Positions 45,460-58,000 of a DNA stretch of 64,000 nt are shown here, piece by piece; the first letter of the stretch is position 1, and each line of letters starts with the position of its first letter. The stretch is from Miscanthus floridulus (lineage: Eukaryota > Streptophyta > Magnoliopsida > Poales > Poaceae). The notes beneath the pieces are model-generated. The model saw nothing but the letters and a program-made list of their open reading frames with translations, did no database searches and was not told the DNA's origin. The stretch spans positions 113,228,461-113,292,460 of the forward strand of contig NC_089595.1 of NCBI RefSeq assembly GCF_019320115.1. Reading direction: 5' to 3'. A program made the translations under genes and the position numbers.

Positions 45460-47140
45460 TGAAAGATCAAGATGCCCAAGAGGGGGGGTGAATTGGGCTA
45501 ATTCTAAATTTCTTTGCAATAATTAAATCCTATGGTTAGCCCAATTGACCCCTTGTGCCTAGAAAGTGTTTCTAATGTTCTATCGCACAAAAAGACTTGC
45601 AACCTAAGTTCTAATCCTACTCTAGCATGGCAATTCTATGAATGTAAAGGCAAGTATTGAATTGCTCAAAATAAATGCTCAAAGTAAATTCTCAAAGTAA
45701 AGAGAGTAGGAGGAACGTGACGATATTTTGCCAAGGTATTGGAGAGTTGCCACTCCCCACTAGTCCTCATTGAAGCACCCGCGCAAGGGTGTAGCTCCCC
45801 CTTGATCCGCGCAAGGATCAAGTGCTCTCTACGGATTGATTCTTTGACACTCCATCGCGGTGAATCACCCACAACCGCTCATAACTTGAGTTGAGTCATC
45901 CACAAGCTCCGCCGGATGATCACCAAGCTCTCAATCACCACCAAGACATCTAGGTGATGGTGATCACCAAGAGTAACAAGCACGAACTCCCACTTGACCA
46001 CGACAAGCCTAATGAGAAGGGTGGATGCACACTTTGCTACTCTTGATCTCACTAATGAGGGCTCTCTTTGGGATTCTCAAATCTCAATCACCTCACTAGG
46101 ACCTTGCTCTTCTTGGCACTCTCAAAGGTGTTTCTCAGTTGTTGAAATGAGCAAAAAGTAACCCCACACATGAATGGAGGAAGTATTTATAACATGGGCT
46201 GAAAAATAAACCGTTATGTGCCTCTACGGGGTGATCGGACGCTCCGGTCATGTTGACCGAACGCACCGATCAGTTCACCCCGAACTCCAGTGCTCAAGTA
46301 GTGAACAGACGTGTTCGATCATAATTTTCCCTCTTTGGAACCTTACTGGAGTCGACCGGACGCTGGTCCTCAGTGTCCTGTCACTTCACCTCTCAGTGTC
46401 CGGTCACTTCCAGACGACTTCACCTTGATCAAATGAACTGACCAGACTCTGTGCCAGCGTTCGGTCACACCGAAGCCAGCGTCCGGTCAGTATTTGACCC
46501 TCTATTCACTTCCAACTCTCGATCATACGTGAATGAAGTTTGCTCTAATGGATCTAAGGGCTATTTTGGAGCTACCTAGTGCTAGATTTAGCAAGTGTGC
46601 ACCACACCTAACTCAGTAGACTCACCTAGATCAAGTTACCCATCCATACCCCCTTAATAGTATGGCCAAAGGAAAAAAACAAAGTCCTAAACTACTCTAA
46701 GTGTCTCTTCAACACCAAACGACCCTTAGAACTAGTCCATCCTTAACCTTGTCGTCCATCCTTTGAAAACCAAAATAATTTCCATCGTATGGGCATGACC
46801 ACCATGATTGCCCAATCGATCTCCATTACCGTGACCTAACTTAATTGCCTCTACAAAACACACGTTAGTCACAGTAATCACGTATTGTCATTAATCACCA
46901 AAACCCAACTAGGGGCCTAGATGCTTTTAATCTCCCCATTTTTGGTGATTGATGACAATACCACCTCGAGTATGTGAAAGAGTTGAGGTTTTTAACATGC
47001 TTGGTTCATATATGCTTTTGACAATAAGAACAAAAGAGTTAGGCAAGCTTATATGAGCCAAGCCAACATGATGTACTCAAAAGATATGAAATAAGCATGA
47101 GTATATGTACTCAAAAGAACTAGGGGCCTAGATGCTTTCA
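45460..47140 (-). mobile_element. Deleted SIRE-type copia derivative (LTR plus scraps)
   Basis: On the minus strand it starts TGAAAGCATCTAGGCCCC at 47140 and ends GATCTTTCA at 45460. Perfect 5-bp duplications TCCCT flank it (45455-45459 and 47141-47145). The first 23 bp of one LTR are joined directly to about 180 bp of 3' interior. A polypurine tract (AAAAATGGGGAGAT, about 46933-46948) and then an almost complete second LTR follow. Nearly all of the 5' LTR and interior were deleted after insertion. Confidence 0.85.
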
Positions 47141-47277
47141 TCCCTAATTTTGTTACTAATAATTAGTATATGTTCTATATAAACTTGTTTGCCTATTAGT
47201 ATTAGAAGACATGCACTAAATTATGTGAACAATTACTTGCAAATTTTCTGTTTCAGTTCATTGTCACAACAATAGCC

Positions 47278-47762
47278 ATGTTGATAGAAGACCGTAGTTG
47301 GATGTATGAAGGCTGGAATGTCAATGGTTGTCATTCCTTGGATTGGGTGCGAAATACAAATGCTTTCCTAGACCAGGCTTTCAGTTTTGTTTCTAATTCT
47401 GAAAAACTTGGAGTAGTTTGTCCGTGTTCAGATTGTCGCAATAGAGTTAGACGCAGAAGAGCCGTCATGAGCATGCATTTATGCAAAAGAGGATTTATGC
47501 CTAGCTATACTATATGGACTGAACATGGTCAACAACCTATTAGTTAGCCTACAATGGAGTATGTGTATGATACTTCTGATGATTTAGATCAAATGTTAGC
47601 TGATTTCGGTGATGCAATGCATACAGATAGTGTAGAAGATGAACCAACAGCAGATGCTAAGGCATTCTATGCCTTGTTAGCAGCTTCAAAAGAGCCGCTC
47701 CATAGCTACACTAGTGTTGCACTGCTAACGGCTGTAGCACACTTGATGGCAGTTAAACCAGT
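47278..47762 (+). pseudogene. tnp2 N-terminal fragment (first of three)
   Basis: It begins MLIEDRSWMYEGWNVNG after a splice acceptor. It has the transposase-associated Cys motif CPCSDCRNRVRR and the MSMHLCKRGFMPSYTIW segment. A TAG at 47545-47547 breaks the frame, which then continues with DAKAFYALLAASKEPLH. Homology stops at about 47762, where the foldback region starts, so the catalytic core is missing. Confidence 0.8.
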
Positions 47763-47769
47763 ACGGATG

Positions 47770-48190
47770 ATCACGTAAGCAAGTTCAACCAGTACGGATG
47801 GTTATTTATTCACATGTCCCGATATCGTCGCAGTAGTCTGTCAATCACCGTACTTTTTATTTTAACTTTTTATGAAATGAAAAACTTAGAAAATAGTTAG
47901 AAAATTATAGAAAATCCGTACTAGTTGAACTAGCGGACCATGTTCATGTCGGCGAGCATGTTCTCTGCCGAACGGTAACGAACGTCAAGGAGGAGCTTTG
48001 ATTCTACGAGGGAGAGCGACAACGGTCGTGGAAGACCGTGTTCCCTTCCTCGTAGAATCGGAGCTCTTCCTTGATCAAGTACGGTGCCGTCCGATGGAGA
48101 AATGCTCGCCGAGATGATCACGTAAGCAAGTTCAACTAGTACGGATGGTTATTTATTCACACGTCCCGATATCGTCGCAGTAGTCTGTTA
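47770..48190. repeat. Imperfect foldback (about 234 bp) plus 75-bp direct repeat
   Basis: Arms of about 100 bp run from ATCCGTACTAGTTGAACT (about 47914) inward and from its inverse (about 48147) inward. They share TCGGCGAGCAT, CAAGGAGGAGCT/CAAGGAAGAGCT and GATTCTACGAGG, with a loop near 48013-48043. The stretch ATGATCACGTAAGCAAG...CGCAGTAGTCTGT occurs at about 47770-47845 and again at 48114-48189. Confidence 0.8.
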
Positions 48191-48388
48191 TGTGTGTACA
48201 CTCCCATTCTTCTGTTAATTTGCGGAAATATCATGTGAATTACTTACCTGCCGCAGTAAAAGACGAGAACACAATGACCATTAAAAATATCATTGTTTAG
48301 AGATCTAAATAATTTTATAGTTTCTTAATTTTATTTGTTTATAAAAGGAGAAATTTATAGTGTATTAAAAAATGAGTATAGAGAGTAG

Positions 48389-48924
48389 ATGGCAACTGCT
48401 TCCGGGTCCTCGGCCTCTCATGGGTTTCCAAAGCGACTTAGGCCAGGCCTTCCTCTCATTCCATGCGGCAAGTGTCGTGATGAGACGAAGATTGTGATGG
48501 AGTACTGAGTGAAGAAGGAGGGTCCCAACAAGGATCGTATCTTCTACAAGTGTCCGGATCGCAATGTGAGTTATTTTATCGTATTTAATGATTATGGTTA
48601 GTTTATACCTATTTTCATGATGGTTGTGATTAAAGTTCTAATTTTTTGTTTTAATTTTAGTGGGATGGCAGTGGACGATGTTCAGGCTTCTACTAGGAGG
48701 AAGAGTATGTTGAACTCGTGCAAAAATATCTTGCACAACAGGCAGATACGGCGGCTAATGAGGCAGTGATCCAGCCAAAGAAGCCCAAAGATGTTGCACA
48801 ATCGGGGGATCTGTCTGTTTTAGTTGAGATTGGTCGCGAAATCCTTGTGCTCCTGAAATGTATTTTAGCTTTAGTTCTTTTAGTGGTAGTTGGGATTGTC
48901 TACATTGTAGCGATGCTTTCATAA
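48389..48924 (+). pseudogene. GRF-type zinc-finger protein with C-terminal membrane segment
   Basis: The exons are 48389-48565 and 48661-48924, with a GTGAGT donor and TTTTAG acceptor. The start MATASGSSASHGFPK leads into CGKCRDETKIVMEY, FYKCPDRN and then WDGSGRCSGFY, the Cys spacing of a GRF zinc ribbon. A TM-like run (VLLKCILALVLLVVVGIVYIVAML) ends the protein. TGA at 48506-48508 and TAG at 48694-48696 interrupt otherwise conserved positions. Small GRF proteins accompany some grass CACTA elements; their role is not established. It lies just upstream of a tnp2 gene on the same strand. Confidence 0.75.
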
Positions 48925-49012
48925 ATTTGTATCTTTTGTGGTGGCACGCATGTTGTATAAATAATTAATTATGATCTAGGTTTTAATATGATATTTATGT
49001 CATGTAATGCAG

Positions 49013-52000
49013 ATGAGCCGTCATTGGATGTATAATGCTGATCGCCGCTCCCAAGAGTTCATTGACGGCGTGCATTCTTTGTTACGTGCGGCCGAGGCAA
49101 ACAAACGCGACGGTTTCATGTGCTGTCCATGTGCCATATGTAAGAATACGGTGGAATATCCTTGCTCAAGGACTCTTCATTCACACTTGTTCAAGTCGGG
49201 TTTTATGCCAAACTATATTTGTTGGACAAAGCACGGAGAAACCGGTGTTGTAATAGAAGAAGGTGAAGAAGAACAATGGGACGACAATGATATTATTCCT
49301 GATGGTGTGTGCTTCAATGATACTGCAATGGGAGAAGCTGAAGAAGAGGTAGCCGTAGAAGATGAGCCGGCTGATGATCTTTGTCAGGTCATTCGTGACG
49401 CACAAAGAGAATGTGAAAGTGAAAAGGAGAAAATCAAGTTCGAGCGGATGCTAGAAGATCACAAGAAATTGTTGTACCCAACTTGTGATGCAGGGCAGAA
49501 AAGGTTGGGAACCACACTAGAATTGCTGCAATGGAAGGCAAAGAATGGTGTATCTGACAAGGGATTTGGAGAGTAACTAAAAATCCAAAAGAAGATGCTT
49601 CCAAAGTACAATGAATTGCCCGCCACTACCTACGAAGCAAACCAAGGTGTCTGTCCTATGGGGCTAGAAATAGAGAAGATACATGCATGTCCTAATGACT
49701 GCATCCTATACCGTGGCAAAGAGTACAAGAAATTAGATGCATGCCCGGTATGCCATGCGTCACGGTATAAGATCAGGCGAGATGACCCTGGTGATGTTGA
49801 GGGCGAACGTCCGCGTAAGAAAATCTCTGCCAAGGTTATGTGGTATGCTCCTATAATACCACGCTTGAAACGTTTGTTCAGAAACAAAGAACATGCAAAA
49901 TTGTTACGATGGCACAAAGAAGACCGTAAGGTAGACAATATGTTGAGACACCCTGCTGATGGGTCCTAGTGGAGAGCAATCGACAGAGAATTCCTGGAGT
50001 TTGCAAATGACGCAAGAAACTTAAAGTTTGCTTTAAGTACAGATGGTATCAATCCTTTTGGAGAGCAGAATAGTAGTCATAGCACTTGGCCTGTTACTCT
50101 AAGTATCTACAACATTCCTCCTTGGTTATGCATGAAGCGAAAGTTCATTATGATGCCTGTGCTCATCCAAGGCCCGAAGCAACCTGGCAATGACATCGAT
50201 GTGTACCTGAGACCACTTATTGACGAACTTCTCATTTTGTGGAATAAAGAAGGTGTACGTGTGTGGGATGAGTACAAACAGGAACACTTTGATCTACGAG
50301 CATTGTTGTTCGTAACAATCAATGATTGGCCTGCTCTAAGTAATCTTTCAGGACAGTCAAACAAGGGATATAATGCATGCACACACTGCTTCGGTGATAT
50401 TAGAGGTGTATTCTTGAAAAAATGTCGAAAGGTCGTGTACCTTGGCCATCGTCGATTTCTTCCTACAAATCACCCCGTAAGAAAGAAAGGCAAGCATTTT
50501 AAAGGAAAGGCAGACCACCTAACCAAGCCTCGCAACCGAACCGGTGAGGATGTACTCGATATGGTCAATGATGTGAAAGTCGTCTTTGGAAAAGAACATG
50601 GAAGCCAACCTATTCCAAAAGACGCTAACGGTCACGTACCCATGTGGAAGAAGAAGTCCATATTTTGGGACCTACCCTATTGGCAAGTCCTGGAGGTCCG
50701 TAGCTCGATCGACGTGATGCACCTGATGAAGAATCTTTGTGTGAACCTGCTAGGCTTTATGGGTGTGTATGGAAAGCCTAAGGACACATTTGAAGCACGA
50801 CAGGACCTGCGTTGTTTGAGAGAAAGGGACAACCTGCATCCAGAGAAGACAGATGATGGACGCCATTACTTACGTCCTGCTAGCTACACTCTAAGCAAAG
50901 AGGAGAAGGAAATCATGTTTGAATGCTTAAACAACATCAAGGTACCATCTGGATTCTCCTCAAATATAAAGGGTATTATAAATGTGCTAGAGAAGAAATT
51001 CTGTAACTTAAAGTCCCATGACTGTCACGTTCTCATGACGCAATTACTTCCAGTTGCATTAAGAGGAATTCTACCTCCAAATGTACGTCTAGCCACCGTG
51101 AAGCTATGTGCATTCCTCAATGCAATTTCTCAGAAGGCAATTGATCCAACTGATCTAGCTAAACTACAGAATGATGTGGTTCAATGTCTCGTCAGCTTTG
51201 AGTTGGTGTTCCCTCCTTCCTTCTTTGATATTATGACACACCTCCTAGTTCACCTAGTCAAGGAGATTTTCACTCTCGGTCCTGTGTTCCTACACAACAT
51301 GTTCCCCTTAGAGAGATTCATGGGAGTCCTAAAGAAATATGTTCACAACCGTGCTCGCCCAGAAGGAAGCATCGCCAAGGGCTATGGAACAGAAGAGGTC
51401 ATTGAGTTCTGTGTTGACTTTATTCCCGACCTTGACTCGATTGGTGTTCCTGAATCGAGACATGAGGGGAGACTAAGCAGAAAGGGGACACTAGGGAGGA
51501 AAACATATATTGGTACGGATGATGATTATTTCAATAAAGCGCACTACACAGTTCTACAGAACTCCTCTTTGGTAGATCCGTATATTGAGACACACAAGGA
51601 TCTCTTAAGATCCGAGTTTCCAGGGAAGATTGAAGCTTGGATTACGCATAAGCACATGGAAACTTTTGGCGGTTGGTTGCGAAAAAAATGTCAAGGTGAT
51701 GAGAGCATCCATGAGCAACTGTATTTATTGGCTATGCAACCATCATGGCATATCGTCACATACAAAGGGTACGAGATAAATGGGAACATATTCTACACAG
51801 TAGCCCAAGATAAAAGGAGTACCAACCAAAACAGTGGTGTCCGCATAGATGCCACAGACCCGAATGGGAATAAGCAGACATATTATGGACGCATAGATGA
51901 AATATGAGAACTAGAATATGCACCTACTTTGAAGATCTCATTGTTCAAGTGCCAATGGGTCAAGGTGACCGGAGGCGGGGTAACAGTAGACAACGAGTAT

Positions 52001-52363
52001 GGAATAACAACAGTAGACCTTAGTAATATTGGGTACAAAGACGAACCATTCGTCCTTGCCAAGGATGTGAATCAGGTGTTCTATGTCAATGATATGTCTA
52101 CCAAACCAAAAAGAGGGAAAAACGATAATGACTCAACCAAAGAGCCAAAGCGCCACATAGTTCTTTCAGGGAAAAGAGTCATTGTGGGAATTGAGGACAA
52201 GTCGGACATGTCAGAAGAATATGAAAAGGATGACCGAATTCCACCCTTCAAAGTGAACAAAGACCCTAGCATCTTGGTAAATGATGAGGACACTCCATGG
52301 TTACGAAGCGATCATAACCAAGGGACATACGTAAAGAAGAAGTTCACTGCTGTGCCCACTTGA
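49013..52363 (+). pseudogene. tnp2 transposase with three in-frame stops (second of three)
   Basis: One uninterrupted frame of about 1,117 codons starts MSRHWMYNADRRSQEF. Stops occur only at 49574-49576 (TAA), 49967-49969 (TAG) and 51905-51907 (TGA), without frameshift. The order is transposase-associated domain (CPCAICKN, HLFKSGFMPNYICW), Tnp2 core (CPVCHASRYKIRRDDPG, FALSTDGINPFGEQ, VLIQGPKQPGNDIDVY, ACTHCFGD, YLGHRRFLP, SIDVMHLMKNLCVN), DUF4218-like (FVHNRARPEGSIA is here YVHNRARPEGSIAKGY) and DUF4216-like (NSGVRIDATDPNG, FKCQWVKV). It is the best-preserved transposase in the window, of normal family length. Confidence 0.93.
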
Positions 52364-52840
52364 TGATATAGTGATTTAATATAGTGTGTGTTTGAGATAT
52401 TATGTAATAATTGTGAATTCAGATGTTTATTATGTCATGTTTCAAATTAAATCAATGTTTGATTTGGTGGGATTTCTCTCTCAAAAAGGTAAATTAGGAT
52501 ACTGAGTGATGAAAAATTAAAATATTAACATTAAAATGATGTGAAAACAAATTTCCTGTCCAAAACCAATAGTTTTAATAATTTTAATTAAACACTACAT
52601 TTTTGCATTAACGAAATAATAAATATTAGTTACATTATGTTTTATAATTCTAACAAAAAATAAAAAAAGTTAGGTTATAGATTTTGCCTATGTGCAATAA
52701 ACAAAAAGAAAATTCATATTTTTAACAAAATAATTTTATACCTTTTATTTAATTTACTATGTATTTAACAAAAACTATTGCATTTCTATTGTATTTAACA
52801 AGACTATTGCTTAAAACAGGCGGGAAACGAAACTGCAGGC
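52364..52840. other. AT-rich stretch after tnp2, no gene
   Basis: Poly-A/T-rich DNA with no ORF of interest. No CACTA terminus is visible here. Confidence 0.6.
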
Positions 52841-52843
52841 CAC

Positions 52844-53070
52844 CTTTACTCCCGGGTGGGAAGCCCACCCGGGAGTAAAGGTGGGCTGCAGTTTCGTGGC
52901 CCGCCAAAAAAATCCTTTACTCCCGGTGCGTGTTACCAACCGGGAGTAAAGGTACCTTTACTCCCGGTTGGTAACACGCACCGGGAGTAAAGGTACCTTT
53001 ACTCCCGGTTGGTAATACGCACCGGGAGTAAAGGGTTTTTACTCCCGGTTGGTGGCTGGCACCGGGAGTA
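52844..53070. repeat. CTTTACTCCCGG hairpin repeats (CACTA subterminal type)
   Basis: About ten copies of CTTTACTCCCGG or its inverse CCGGGAGTAAAG are arranged as short hairpins with TTGGTAACACGCA loops. Such words are subterminal binding repeats in grass CACTA elements. Here they lie between two genes, directly before a TATA box, rather than next to a visible terminus. Confidence 0.88.
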
Positions 53071-53080
53071 ATTCTCTCTG

Positions 53081-53088
53081 ATATATAA
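53081..53088 (+). promoter_or_regulatory. TATA box, likely promoter of the En/Spm-Ulp1 gene
   Basis: ATATATAA lies 11 bases after the last hairpin repeat, followed by a C-rich leader. A donor-like GAGCTCGAG|GTGATATG at about 53322 would open a long intron to the ATG at 55078. Confidence 0.5.
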
Positions 53089-53089
53089 C

Positions 53090-55077
53090 CTTCCAGCGCC
53101 TGGCGCAGATCGATCCGCTCGTCTTCTTCCTCGTCGAACACCGCCGCCCTCTTCTTCCTCGCGCCGCGTCCGTTTCGCCTTCCGTGACACCGGCGCCGCC
53201 CTCTTCTTCCTCGTGCGGCCTCCACGCGCGCGCCCATGCCGCCCCGCGCCCTCCTCCACGCCCGAGGCCCTCCACCGCGCCCGTGGCCCCACCGCGCCCG
53301 AGGCCCTCCACTGCTGAGCTCGAGGTGATATGTTCGTCGATCTCTTTGTACATTCGCCCGAGCCCTCCACTGCCGAGTTATAGATCACGTCGAAAACTAC
53401 AACTTTGGTGTAAGCCATGTCAACGCTCGAGGTCGATTGAAAATTCCAAATTTTGAATCACAAAATCTAGGAACTGAAAATGAATATTTGGAACTCTAAA
53501 TGATTTTAAATAAAAAACCTGATCAGCTGTGATTATTGGGCTATGGCTGCAGCTGTTTCCAGTTCTGCCTACAGTAGAGCGAGGCCAAAGAGAGAAAGAT
53601 GGAGTTGTCAAGCTCACATCTCAAAACCATATCTTAACGCAAGTTTTGAATATTTGGATATTATATGGATAAATTAGCAAGTTTAGAGTATCAAAAACTG
53701 CATTTTATGGTACTAAAATACATTTTAAGATCACTAGGGACCTGAACTCATGACAAGTTTAATTAAGGACCACCAATGAAATTACTTTAGAAATTAATTA
53801 GATCGATGTAAATCCATGGCTTGTATAATAAACACGCTATATATTATTTGGAAACCATTGTCGTTGTCACTAAAGCTAAAAATGATCCAGCCCATCAACC
53901 GCCATATATTCATCACTATATGATATGCCATTATTCCAAGATGTAGTTTCAATAGAAGAATTTTTTCTATCTTCATAGATCAATGTTTGTTAACGAAATT
54001 TTATCCTAAATATATTCATGTAGGGTCTTTTTTTGAAGGATTTGTTGTAGGATATATAATGGTCAAATAGGAACTCAATTTTGATACCCAGTTTGTAAAC
54101 TAAGCGTTTTTTAGTTTATAAAAAATATCACATGTGATGATGTAAGCAGTTTTGGTTGGACTTGCATGCATGGCTACAGACAAATGAAGGAAAACTTCAA
54201 CGTTTCTTCATTTGTGAACTTTGAATATACAGATATAATATATTAATGTTGCTAAAGTAATATGAGCATTACATATTTTTTCCGGGAAGACTATCTTCAA
54301 ACTTTATATCATAGCATCAGAGATCGCCTGTAGAAGAAGAAAATAAATTCTTATCATTTCAGAAATAGTAATGGTTATATTAGCAATAAGACACATATAC
54401 TTACATTTCATAATGACTTATACTTACATTATTAACATAGAATTTTCTCATATGATGAATGACTACATGGTTCACATGGTACATAGGATCACAACATCAC
54501 GCACCGACACCGCCCCGGCACGCCTCACGTCGTCATCGTCGTCAGCACGCCGGCCCGCCTCACGTCGTCGTCGTCAGCACACCGGCCACCGCGCCGACAC
54601 GTATATATACGTCATTTGTATTCATATGCATGTATATATACAGTCGCGGAGCACCGCCGCCCTCGTTCGTCCATGCGTTTCTATGTATACGGCGGAGCAC
54701 CGCCGCCCTCGTTCACCCATGTGTACAGACATATATACGGCGGAGTGGAGCACCGCCACTCTTGTCACACCGCCCTTTCTCGTGGCCTAGTTGATCAACA
54801 TTCGTATTATCGTTATCGTTAATGCTAAACAATCACATCAGGGCGAACCGCGCTGTTGATGTCACCGACGTGGTTCGCCCTAGTCACCGACGCAATTTGC
54901 CCTCGGCCGTTTATGTATAGCCCTAATTCACCCTAGTACCGACGTAGTTCGTCCTAGTGTGAGCGAATTGCGTCCGTGACCGAGGGGCAAGATTTAATAA
55001 TGCATATTGTTCGTAGATTTTACGCATGTAAGCAAAGATTTGACGTACTATATATTGGTTTTGTTTTTTGAAGCTAG
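53090..55077 (+). other. Leader and probable first intron, no coding seen
   Basis: 53090-53330 is GC-rich with CGCCGCC and CCCGAGGCCCTCCAC repeats and shadow ORFs on the minus strand. 53330-54480 is AT-rich. 54490-54780 has CGTCGTCATCGTC and GGCGGAGCACCGCCGCC repeats. 54835-54980 repeats a GTCACCGACGTGGTTCGCCC-like phrase. Confidence 0.4.
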
Positions 55078-58000
55078 ATGGCCGACCCGAGAAACATGGA
55101 TGAGGAGGAGTTGATGATGAATTTGATCAACACTGGCACTCAAGTTGCCGGCGATGATGGTGCTAAAAATAACGTGCAAGAGGATGCAGATGACGGGAGT
55201 CAGTACTTAGCTCTTGAACAAAATGAGCAACAACATATTGGCCAAGTATATATTTTTTATTATTAGCTATATATATTATCATATGTCTTATGTGTGCTCA
55301 TGACATTAAAAATAATGTTTATGTTTTGTAGCCCTCTGGATCGACATCAACAACTACAACGAAGAGTAAAAATGTTCGAGGTCCCAAAAAGCCATTGGAG
55401 GGCCGCTTCATCATCTCGGAGTTCAATGTGGATACAGGAGAACCGGGGGGGCCGAATAAAATGAAATTTGTGCACCACTGTGGTTACCTTGTACTGGGAC
55501 CGGCTCCCGATTAGTACCCGTGAATGGAAGAAGAAGACCAATGCTCCTCATGTCAGTTTTGTCTCCGATCGTGACAAGGCGTTAATTTGGAATGATGTCT
55601 TGGTACATTTCACGCTCCAAACAGATGGTTATGATGATATAATAGATGGTGATGAATTGAAGGAGCGAGTTAGGGATTGGGCAATGAAGAAGATGGCCAC
55701 CCAGTTTCAGACTTGGAAGAAACACCTATACACGACGTATGTCAAGAAGAACATAGCACCAGATTTTACTGTCCCAGGCCCGATCTCAAAGCAGAGGCCC
55801 TATTGGGATGAGTTTGTACAGTACAAGACTTCGGAAGAGGGTGTGAGTCGGGTGATAAAGAACCAACGTAATGCCCAACAGAAGACATACCACCATACCT
55901 TGGGATCAGGTGGCTACCCGACTGCCATTAAGAAGTGGAACAAAATGGAAGCAGACCTTCTTGCCAAGGGTATCAGACCAGAATCACTCGAGTGGGGAGA
56001 ACGTGCAAAGAATTGGTTTTTCGCTCATGGGGGAACACTAGACCAGGAGACAGGGAAGTGCGTTTATGGCGCAAGACTGCAAGAAGCAGCAGAAAGATTG
56101 TTTTATGCTCAGAGAGCTACTGCTAGTGGTGCGTTCAGGCCCAACAGAGAGAAGGATGAGCTGACATACGCCATCAGGGACTATTGAACATGGTGGCCGA
56201 ACTAGAGGCAAAGGAAGTGTCTCGTGGGAGCATGGATTCCCTCAGGACAGACCTTCCTACAGAAGTCGCCAGAGAAAGAAGGAAGAAGAGGCACAGCGGC
56301 TCCAGAGGTTGGAGGAAGCGGTGCGTGAAGCACAGGAGCGGGAAAAAAACCTTGAAGCGAGAATGCAGGAGGAAATCAGAAGGCAAGTGCAAATAGCAGT
56401 GAGTGCAAGCAAGCAGGCATCAGAGCCAGGAATCAACATTAGCCAATCTGTTCAGTTGAAAAGCAGCTGCGCTTCCACGGAGATACCAAATCAAGGGGAC
56501 ACAGGACTGCGCTTCCCTGTGGATGACGTCACTGAACCTTGTACAACGTGTGAGCTACACATTCCGAAGGAGAATTCCACAATCAAGGTGGCTATCGGTC
56601 TTGTTAATCCTATCGACCGAACCAAGACACCAAGGATTCATGGGAATATAATCCAAGAAGGATATGCTACCATCTCGGTAGATAAAGCTGAAAAAGGTTT
56701 TAGTGATTTGCCTCTTGACATTCCTGGAGGTGATGGCGAGAAGACTCTAGGAGAAGCGGAGAAGACATTCATTCTATGGCGCAAGCGCTACATCATCATT
56801 CCAGGGATGTCGGCTCCACCTCCTCCTGAACTACCTCACCATAGGTACGTGCGGATGAAAACACTACATCATTAATTTGTATTGGCTTAAATAATTAACA
56901 ATCTGCTCATAATAATATGTCATTCCTTTTTTTGTAGCAGATCCTCCCCCAACCTAAATCCAATTGTTCAATCGCCAGATCATCATAGTGCTCTGTACGA
57001 TGACATTGTGTTGGAAGACGAGGCTGCATCCACACCATCATCTCTAAGGAGGTCTCCAACGCCGCAGCCGCCACCTCCAAGGAGGTCTCCAACGCCGCTG
57101 CCAACACCTCCAAGGAGGTCTCCAACGCCTCCCCCGCCCCTCGCCTACCAAGAAGCCTAGCAAGAGGCCAGCCCCTCAAACGAAGAACCAGTCCCCGCCT
57201 GCAAAGAAAGCCACCGTGAAACCAAGGGCTATTCCCAAAATAATATCTGAAGAGAAGGAAGAAGGAACTGATGCATATAAAAAAGACATGTCTAGATTCT
57301 ATGACAAACTTAAAATGAATCAAGAAGCAAGGAGAAACCCAGAGAAACCGTACTTCTTCGTAGCTCCAGATATTCTAAGAAAAAAGGTGACTTCTTACCA
57401 GCAACAACAGCGGGAATCTCGTAAGCCGTCCAAATCAACAGTTATCAGACTATGACCGCACTCTCACCAAGTCAATTGAGGCGGCACAGAAAAAGAAGCG
57501 GGCAGGGAAAGGAGTTGCCCAACTCGGACAACAAGCGCACCAATCAATCCCCCCGCTAGTTGTTGGTAATGAATATGGTTCGAAATTTAGGATTAATGCA
57601 TCAGGCAAACATACCTCTGGATGTCGATTTGGATCACCTTGGTGAATTTCTTGATGAGACTGGTCTCGACCTTTACCAGATGTTTGGTGATGGAAACATT
57701 GAGAGTGCGGCGGAGGTTGATATTTGGAAGAAAAAATTTGTACTAGGCCAGAGTCTATACAACCCTCAAGCCTTATCTGATCTGGGGACACAAATGTACC
57801 TGCTAAATAAGTGGTACATGCAGGCGTCTACCAGTGGAGACTTCTGCGTTGGTGTCAGAATTAGAGATGAACATTGGTTCCTGTGGCGATGATGTTATGT
57901 ATGTTGACTTTGCAGAATTTCATCAACTATGCCACCTGACCTCTCTGGACAAAGTTATCATTAGCTGCTATTGCCTGTAAGTAATAATTCTTTCGATCTA

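Larger units (their letters stand above)
43657..47762 (+). mobile_element. 5' part of a CACTA element (left terminus orphaned)
   Basis: The terminus CACTACCGGAAACTACGAG is followed by about eight copies of TCCCTAKGG-type words in both orientations (43675-43920). A leader exon ends at a TTTCAG|GTGAGAAG donor (44730) and pairs with the TTTCAG acceptor at 47256, just before a tnp2 start. The matching right terminus is not in the window. The homologous part ends near 47762. A copia derivative sits in the intron. Confidence 0.7.
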
